A model generated the notes under the pieces. The model was not told where the DNA came from and searched no databases. It saw only the letters and a program-made list of their open reading frames with translations. A program made the translations under genes and the position numbers. From positions 1 through 10,083 of the forward strand of contig JBBQLD010000137.1 in assembly GCA_038327555.1 (NCBI GenBank): a DNA stretch of 10,083 bases, in the 5' to 3' direction. This DNA is from M3007 sp038327555 (GTDB taxonomy: Bacteria; Bacteroidota; Bacteroidia; Chitinophagales; Saprospiraceae). This document shows positions 6,418 to 10,083 of the stretch, piece after piece; position 1 is the stretch's first letter, and each line of letters starts with the position of its first letter.

Positions 6418-7887
6418 ATGCCATTGACAACAGAAGATTTCATCAAAGTAGCAGCACCCTCGCTGGAAAAACTCCGCGCCCGGTTTGGCGACACCCCGCC
6501 ACAAATTTCCGACATTCAGGACGAAGAAGGCCATCAATACGTCAACCTCGTTCAGGAAGGCGGTGGCGTTTTAGGCGTCGCATTGGTCGGTTACACCTAT
6601 GTACTGGAACAATTGGGTATCCGGTTTATGAAAATGGCGGGCACCAGCGCCGGCGCCATCAATACCATGCTGATGACCTGCCTCGGCGACAAAGAAGAGG
6701 CTAAATCACTGGCAGTACTTGATTTGCTCAACAAAAAGGCGCTGTTTGATTTTGTAGACGGCAGCCAAACGGCCAAAACCTTGATCCGGCGATTGATTAC
6801 ATCCAAAAGTTATTTCCAGCACTTAATCAAGGCTATCGCCATCGTACTAGTTGTTTTTTTGGTGTCCATTCCCACCCTCACGTATTCGATCGGAACGGGG
6901 CATTATAACTGGCTTTTTGGGGTTGCATTGGCCATTTTTGTGCTGTCCGGAGGCTTTATTGGGTATGTCATCTATTGGATCACCAGCAATCGAAAAAAGT
7001 TTTACAAAGCCGAATTCGGCATCAATCCAGGGGATGAATTCGAAAAATGGGTGTCCGGTATCCTGGCGGAAAAGAACATCCACAACCTGAACGACCTGCG
7101 GGCGCATGTGGCCAAAATACCCAAAGGAGGTTTTAAATCCGTCAGCTCGGAACAAGGGACCGATCTGGACGACCTGAACAGCCCCGTGCTGGAAAACTTC
7201 CTGAGTATCGTCACCTCCGACCTGACTAACCAGATGAAAGTCGAATTCCCCCGTATGTGGTCGCTGTACTGGGACGATGCGAGTAAAGTAAACCCGTCTT
7301 GCTTCGTCCGGGCATCCATGGCCGTACCAGTTTTTTTCAAACCTTTTATTGTCAAAGATATCGCTCCGGATCGCGTTTTGCCAGCCTGGGGTAAATTTAT
7401 CGGGGTGGAAAACAAAACCGATATCCCCGATATCACCCGCTTTGTAGATGGCGGCATGCTCTCCAATTTTCCGATCAATGTCTTTTTCAACCCTAAACTT
7501 GCCAAACCCCGCCTGCCCACCTTCGGTATCCGGCTCAACAGTGATCCGAACCAAACCAAACAGCAATATACTACCCTGGGCGGCTTTGCGGGCGCTATGA
7601 TCAGCACCCTCCGCTCGCATTACGACAAGGAATTTCTGTTGAAAAATGCCGATTTCAACCGAACGGTCGGCAGTATCGACGTGAGCGGCGTCAACTGGCT
7701 GAATTTTAACATCTCGGATCAGGAAAAACTCGACCTGTTCCGCCGGGGCGCTGAAGCCGCCGCGCGTTTCTTCCTCGGGCCGGATGTGCCGCCAAATGAA
7801 GCAGGACTGGAAAGCGCCGCTTTCGGCGGATTCGACTGGGAATTCTACAAGGAGTGCCGGAAGGATCTGAAGAAACAGTTGGAGTAG
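6418..7887 (+). CDS. Patatin-like phospholipase with an internal two-helix membrane segment
   Basis: The product has 489 residues. Patatin-family enzymes are lipid acyl hydrolases with a Ser-Asp dyad. The oxyanion-hole glycines are in VQEGGGVLGVALVG (about 45-58), the nucleophile is Ser77 in the GTSAG elbow (G-x-S-x-G), and the second catalytic residue is Asp344 in FVDGGMLSNFP. Between them, about residues 137-157 and 164-188 are two strongly hydrophobic stretches (AIAIVLVVFLVSIPTL and WLFGVALAIFVLSGGFIGYV) that look like a membrane hairpin, so the enzyme is probably anchored in the inner membrane. The ATG at 6418 is preferred: an in-frame ATG at 6346 would add 24 residues of low-complexity sequence (MPIISLALEKCPLPFSS) that precede the conserved part and look like leader DNA. 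The gene stands alone between two gene-poor zones. The substrate is likely a phospholipid or other acyl lipid; the biological role is unknown. Confidence 0.9.
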   Translation: MPLTTEDFIKVAAPSLEKLRARFGDTPPQISDIQDEEGHQYVNLVQEGGGVLGVALVGYTYVLEQLGIRFMKMAGTSAGAINTMLMTCLGDKEEAKSLAVLDLLNKKALFDFVDGSQTAKTLIRRLITSKSYFQHLIKAIAIVLVVFLVSIPTLTYSIGTGHYNWLFGVALAIFVLSGGFIGYVIYWITSNRKKFYKAEFGINPGDEFEKWVSGILAEKNIHNLNDLRAHVAKIPKGGFKSVSSEQGTDLDDLNSPVLENFLSIVTSDLTNQMKVEFPRMWSLYWDDASKVNPSCFVRASMAVPVFFKPFIVKDIAPDRVLPAWGKFIGVENKTDIPDITRFVDGGMLSNFPINVFFNPKLAKPRLPTFGIRLNSDPNQTKQQYTTLGGFAGAMISTLRSHYDKEFLLKNADFNRTVGSIDVSGVNWLNFNISDQEKLDLFRRGAEAAARFFLGPDVPPNEAGLESAAFGGFDWEFYKECRKDLKKQLE

Positions 7888-8290
7888 GGAAGTTTATGCG
7901 GGGGGCTGAATCGCAGCGCTTTCCCGCTTAGCTCCAACGAACACAGCCTGGACACGGGAGATGTCGCTCTGGATATGAATTGTTTGTTTGAGCTACGGCA
8001 CCAGATTACCCGTTTTTGAAACACATTTACCCGGCCAGCCCCCTTGCCTCCCTGCACCTTTGTCCCATCAACCGGAAAGAAGGCCAACTGCCCAATGAAT
8101 TCAGTCAGTTCAACAATCCCGTCCTCACCAGCGCTGAGGTGGCGGGGTAAGCCGGGAGTGTACCGCGGAACGCTGTTCCGGGATGATTTTAAAATTAATA
8201 TATCGTGCGTTTTGCATGGATACAACGAAAAAGACCTTTCCAGCGGGATAGCAGCGACATTGTGGTTGCTCCAGCGTCAATTTATTTCAG
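7888..8290. other. Gene-free stretch, possibly the remains of a decayed gene
   Basis: No intact gene is present. On the plus strand, frame pieces read like real protein: HIYPASPLASLHLCPINRKE then NEFSQFNNPVLTSAEVAG (about 8019-8145), ended by a stop. One frame over, GKPGVYRGTLFRDDFKINIS and VLHGYNEKDLSSGIAATLWL follow (about 8150-8280). Joined by a one-base shift they would make one segment. An HGYN motif occurs in some alpha/beta hydrolases, but this is too short to name a family. A 6-bp hairpin (CGGAAC-GCT-GTTCCG, 8166-8180) is also present. The 125 bases just after the phospholipase stop show nothing recognisable, and no clear terminator. Confidence 0.35.
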
Positions 8291-8343
8291 AACGGCATAG
8301 CCGTGTCATTATTTCGGCATTATAATGTCACGGCTATGCCGTT
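8291..8343. repeat. Long hairpin (22-base arms, 9-base loop) followed by a T-run
   Basis: Arms 8291-8312 and 8322-8343 are complementary at 21 of 22 positions, with one T-T mismatch; the loop is TTCGGCATT. The right arm is also the first part of the 53-bp tandem array, so the hairpin arises from one inverted copy of the repeat's core (AACGGCATAGCCGTG) facing a direct copy. It ends in GTTTTT and could terminate plus-strand transcription coming from the phospholipase gene. Confidence 0.75.
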
Positions 8344-8505
8344 TTTATCCTCTCCTACGCCCTTGGGGGCTACAGAAATGTCACGGCTATGCCGTTTTTA
8401 TACTCTCCTACGCCCTTGGGGGCTACAGAAATGTCACGGCTATGCCGTTTTTTATCCTCTCCTACGCCCTTGGGGGCTACGGAAATGTCACGGCTATGCC
8501 GTTTT
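8324..8505. repeat. REP-like tandem array: 53-bp unit, 3.4 copies, two alternating hairpins
   Basis: Units start at 8324, 8377, 8430 (54 bp, one extra T) and 8484 (partial, 22 bp). Copies differ only at a few positions (ATCC or ATAC; ACAGA or ACGGA; T5 or T6). Each unit holds a perfect hairpin ACGGC-TAT-GCCGT followed by T5-T6 and, further on, a GCCC-TTGG-GGGC hairpin. On the minus strand the latter is preceded by GTAG, the tetranucleotide typical of bacterial REP sequences. The unit length is not a multiple of three and the frames shift between copies, so it is not coding. It is not CRISPR, because the segments between the hairpins are identical. Such arrays may be spread by REP-associated tyrosine transposases acting in trans; none is in this window. 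Confidence 0.8.
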
Positions 8506-8526
8506 GGTTAATGGCAAAGGGGGATG

Positions 8527-8548
8527 TTAGGAACGAGACAATAGTAAC
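8527..8548 (+). repeat. Dispersed 22-bp repeat, copy 2
   Basis: This is the second copy of the repeat seen at 4866-4887, in the same orientation and differing at two positions (GAG for GCG, AGT for AAT). It lies 21 bp after the end of the 53-bp array. A degenerate trace of the array core (GACGGCTATG, 8571-8580) follows shortly after. Confidence 0.55.
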
Positions 8549-8588
8549 AGCATTCCAAGGTATTTAACCTGACGGCTATGGTGAAAAC

Positions 8589-8693
8589 ACCAAGCGCGGC
8601 GAAACTAGTTTGAGCAGAAATTCCTGTTTTTGAACTCACTTTTGGTCTCGCTACACACGGGAGTGGCGTTGGGTCAAAAAAACCAAGCGCGGC
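8589..8693. repeat. Pair of 12-bp direct repeats in the gap before the lipoprotein gene's 3' end
   Basis: ACCAAGCGCGGC occurs at 8589-8600 and 8682-8693, 93 bp apart. A shortened relative (ACTATGCGCGG) is at 8704-8714, next to the lipoprotein stop codon. The DNA between has no supported gene; a 65-codon minus-strand frame across it overlaps repeats and has no protein-like signals. No function is assigned. Confidence 0.4.
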
Positions 8694-8719
8694 AGAGGAG
8701 AACACTATGCGCGGTGGAA

Positions 8720-9805
8720 TTACTGAGTAGTAGTCATTTCAATCCTATACAAAACACTTTCGTATACCAACCAAACTGCCCCATTGACTGTCGTTAAATA
8801 GTCATTATCTGCACAATGAAATGACAGACTATGGTTATCCTTATTGACTAATTTAAAACCAGCTTTCTGTTTCCCCATGGTGATTTCCATAATCCGTTCT
8901 TCACTGTATTTTATATGTGGAGAAGCCCATACATGTTTAGTATCAAGTACATTATTTGCCAATACAGTCAAATGTATAGTGCCATCAGTAAGTAAATCTT
9001 TTTCGTAGGTTGTTGGCGGATTCATGGGTGCTTTATGTTCACCGTATTTTGTCATAATATCGGTGGATTCCCTATTGGGATACAAATACCAATATTCGGC
9101 ATTTTTACCTGCAAAATCGAGCATGATATAATCCAAATTATAGAATTTACGGGTGTATTTCAAGGTGCTTTTTTTTATTGCTGTTTGCAAAGCCAGGTAG
9201 TAAGCATCTTCCTTTTCATGGAATTCCATCATGATTAATTTCTTTTGGCTTAAAAAATTATCCTGACTCATCTCATGCCAAGTTTTGACGATAGCTAAAT
9301 GGACAGGCTCGAAAGTTTTGATATAATCGGCGAGTTTTAGGCTGAGATTGCCTTCATTCTCCCACCAAAATAAAGGGACACCTGCCCAAATACAATTTGG
9401 CAAAACGATTTTTTCCAGCACATTGCCATCCATATCGAGTTTTAAAATTTGATATGGCAAGATGTCTGGCTCACGTTCAGCAAGGCTTTCGGGTAGGGGT
9501 TCAGTATGCGCTTCATCTGCGTATTTTATGACTCTTTTCGGCGTAGTTGTCTGTCCATAAGTGGCAAGGAAGATATTTTTTTTATCAGGGGACAGGATAA
9601 AAGTTTGGGCAACAAAATTTCTGTCCGGTTGAAACGCTGTTATCCGACAATTTTGGTTGTCCGTTTGTGGAAACAGCGGAACCTGTGCGTATTGTTCGGC
9701 TTTGTTGGCCTTTTTCCCACAACCAAATAGGATTGATAATAATGACATGAGTAATACAAAACGTTTTAGGATGAACACAGCTTGATATTTTATTGATATT
9801 TTCAT
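8720..9805 (-). CDS. Lipoprotein of unknown function
   Basis: The product has 361 residues. The N-terminus has Lys14-Arg15, a hydrophobic core (FVLLMSLLSILFG) and a lipobox ending at Cys29 (SILFGC), followed by GKKANKAEQ, so the mature protein is lipid-anchored in the envelope. After that it is soluble, rich in aromatic residues and lysine, with segments such as QTFILSPDKKNIFLATYGQ and YQILKLDMDGNVLEKIVLP that resemble blade strands of beta-propeller proteins; this is a weak impression, not an identification. The start is set by the only ATG that gives a complete signal sequence. By eye the gene is clearly more AT-rich than its neighbours, which suggests separate origin. It begins 24 bp after the stop of the gene entering from the right, so the two are probably one operon. 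I do not recognise the family. Confidence 0.8.
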   Translation of the reverse strand: MKISIKYQAVFILKRFVLLMSLLSILFGCGKKANKAEQYAQVPLFPQTDNQNCRITAFQPDRNFVAQTFILSPDKKNIFLATYGQTTTPKRVIKYADEAHTEPLPESLAEREPDILPYQILKLDMDGNVLEKIVLPNCIWAGVPLFWWENEGNLSLKLADYIKTFEPVHLAIVKTWHEMSQDNFLSQKKLIMMEFHEKEDAYYLALQTAIKKSTLKYTRKFYNLDYIMLDFAGKNAEYWYLYPNRESTDIMTKYGEHKAPMNPPTTYEKDLLTDGTIHLTVLANNVLDTKHVWASPHIKYSEERIMEITMGKQKAGFKLVNKDNHSLSFHCADNDYLTTVNGAVWLVYESVLYRIEMTTTQ

Positions 9806-9829
9806 TGAAATACTGCGGGGTAAAATAAC

Positions 9830-10083
9830 TCAACGCTTTTCCTCTTTTTTAATCCAACGATCCAAAGCGGGGGCGTCGTCAAATTTCACTGGCTCAGAAA
9901 CAGGCACGTCTAAGGCAGCCCGAACCGCTCGAACGGCGGGGAGAAAATCAAGCCCCATGCCTTTAAATTTATCTACTGCACCCAACATGCGCACTATTTG
10001 GTAGGAGTCCAGCAACCAATGTTGGCGGTTGTTGGTCGTTTTTATTTCCTGGCGGACGTCCTCAGCAAGGCGGAAAATGCTGG
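9830..10083 (-). CDS. Unrecognised protein, C-terminal 84 residues (5' part beyond the right edge)
   Basis: The frame is open from the window edge to the TGA at 9830-9832 with no stop, so the short ATG/TTG-started versions inside it are not the true start. The visible part reads RLAEDVRQEIKTTNNRQHWL, then LLDSYQIVRMLGAVDKFKGM, LDFLPAVRAVRAALDVPVSE and a polar tail (ALDRWIKKEEKR). It looks like an all-helical, soluble C-terminal domain with no membrane segment. Base composition is higher in G+C than in the lipoprotein gene behind it. No family is recognisable from this fragment. Confidence 0.7.
   Translation of the reverse strand, partial: SIFRLAEDVRQEIKTTNNRQHWLLDSYQIVRMLGAVDKFKGMGLDFLPAVRAVRAALDVPVSEPVKFDDAPALDRWIKKEEKR

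Noticed and set aside
6847..7620. 257-codon minus-strand frame inside the phospholipase gene
   Set aside because: It lies entirely opposite a gene with clear catalytic motifs and shows no signals or family features of its own.
8324..8505. CRISPR array
   Set aside because: The intervals between repeated hairpins are identical from copy to copy, so there are no distinct spacers, and no cas genes are present.
8303..8567. Short plus-strand frames across the tandem array as small proteins
   Set aside because: The 53-bp unit is not a multiple of three, so the frame changes from copy to copy; the apparent peptides are only translated repeat.
8508..8705. 65-codon minus-strand frame after the lipoprotein gene
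   Set aside because: It overlaps two short repeats and the dispersed 22-mer, and has no recognisable domain, signal or start context.
9585..9833. 82-codon minus-strand frame overlapping the lipoprotein N-terminus
   Set aside because: It runs out of frame across the lipoprotein signal peptide and mature start, which is the better-supported reading.

Overview
The window looks like a Bacteroidota chromosome, most likely a member of the Saprospiria/Cytophagia/Sphingobacteriia side of the phylum. The evidence is a SusC/SusD outer-membrane pair, a protein ending in a type IX secretion (T9SS) sorting domain, a promoter of the Bacteroidota TTTG-N19-TAnnTTTG type, and lipoproteins with long intergenic gaps between operons. 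The genus cannot be fixed from the sequence alone.

Layout. Positions 1-4640 (minus strand) hold a nutrient-uptake locus in the order gntR (3815-4540), susC (648-3763), susD (1-626, running off the left edge). gntR encodes a GntR-type repressor with a UTRA ligand domain. It has a well-formed promoter, and a perfect 7+7 inverted repeat sits where its transcript should begin. An 8-base piece of that repeat recurs just before susC, so the regulator probably controls both itself and the transporter. susC is broken by one missing A in an A-run near codon 110. Restoring that base gives a normal transporter of about 1,038 residues.

Positions 4602-6345 are a degraded zone. It contains short repeats, the C-terminal 353 residues of a T9SS-exported Ig/PKD-repeat protein that has lost its signal peptide and N-terminus, and a roughly 143-bp element with terminal inverted repeats sitting at the break. 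A plus-strand patatin-like phospholipase with a two-helix membrane insertion follows (6418-7887).

Positions 7888-8719 carry no convincing gene. They contain possible remains of a decayed reading frame, a long hairpin, a 53-bp REP-like tandem array of alternating hairpins, and several short repeats. The right end (minus strand) has an AT-rich gene for an unrecognised lipoprotein (8720-9805). It lies 24 bp behind the 3' end of an unrecognised gene that enters from beyond the right edge.

Functionally, the gntR-susC-susD group is the only clear system: SusD captures a glycan or peptide ligand at the cell surface, SusC imports it using TonB energy, and the GntR/UTRA protein probably senses a cytoplasmic breakdown product. 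No enzyme that would identify the substrate is in the window. I found no convincing new defence or mobile system. The most unusual signals are the operator arrangement, the REP-like array, and the small inverted-repeat element at the truncated T9SS gene.
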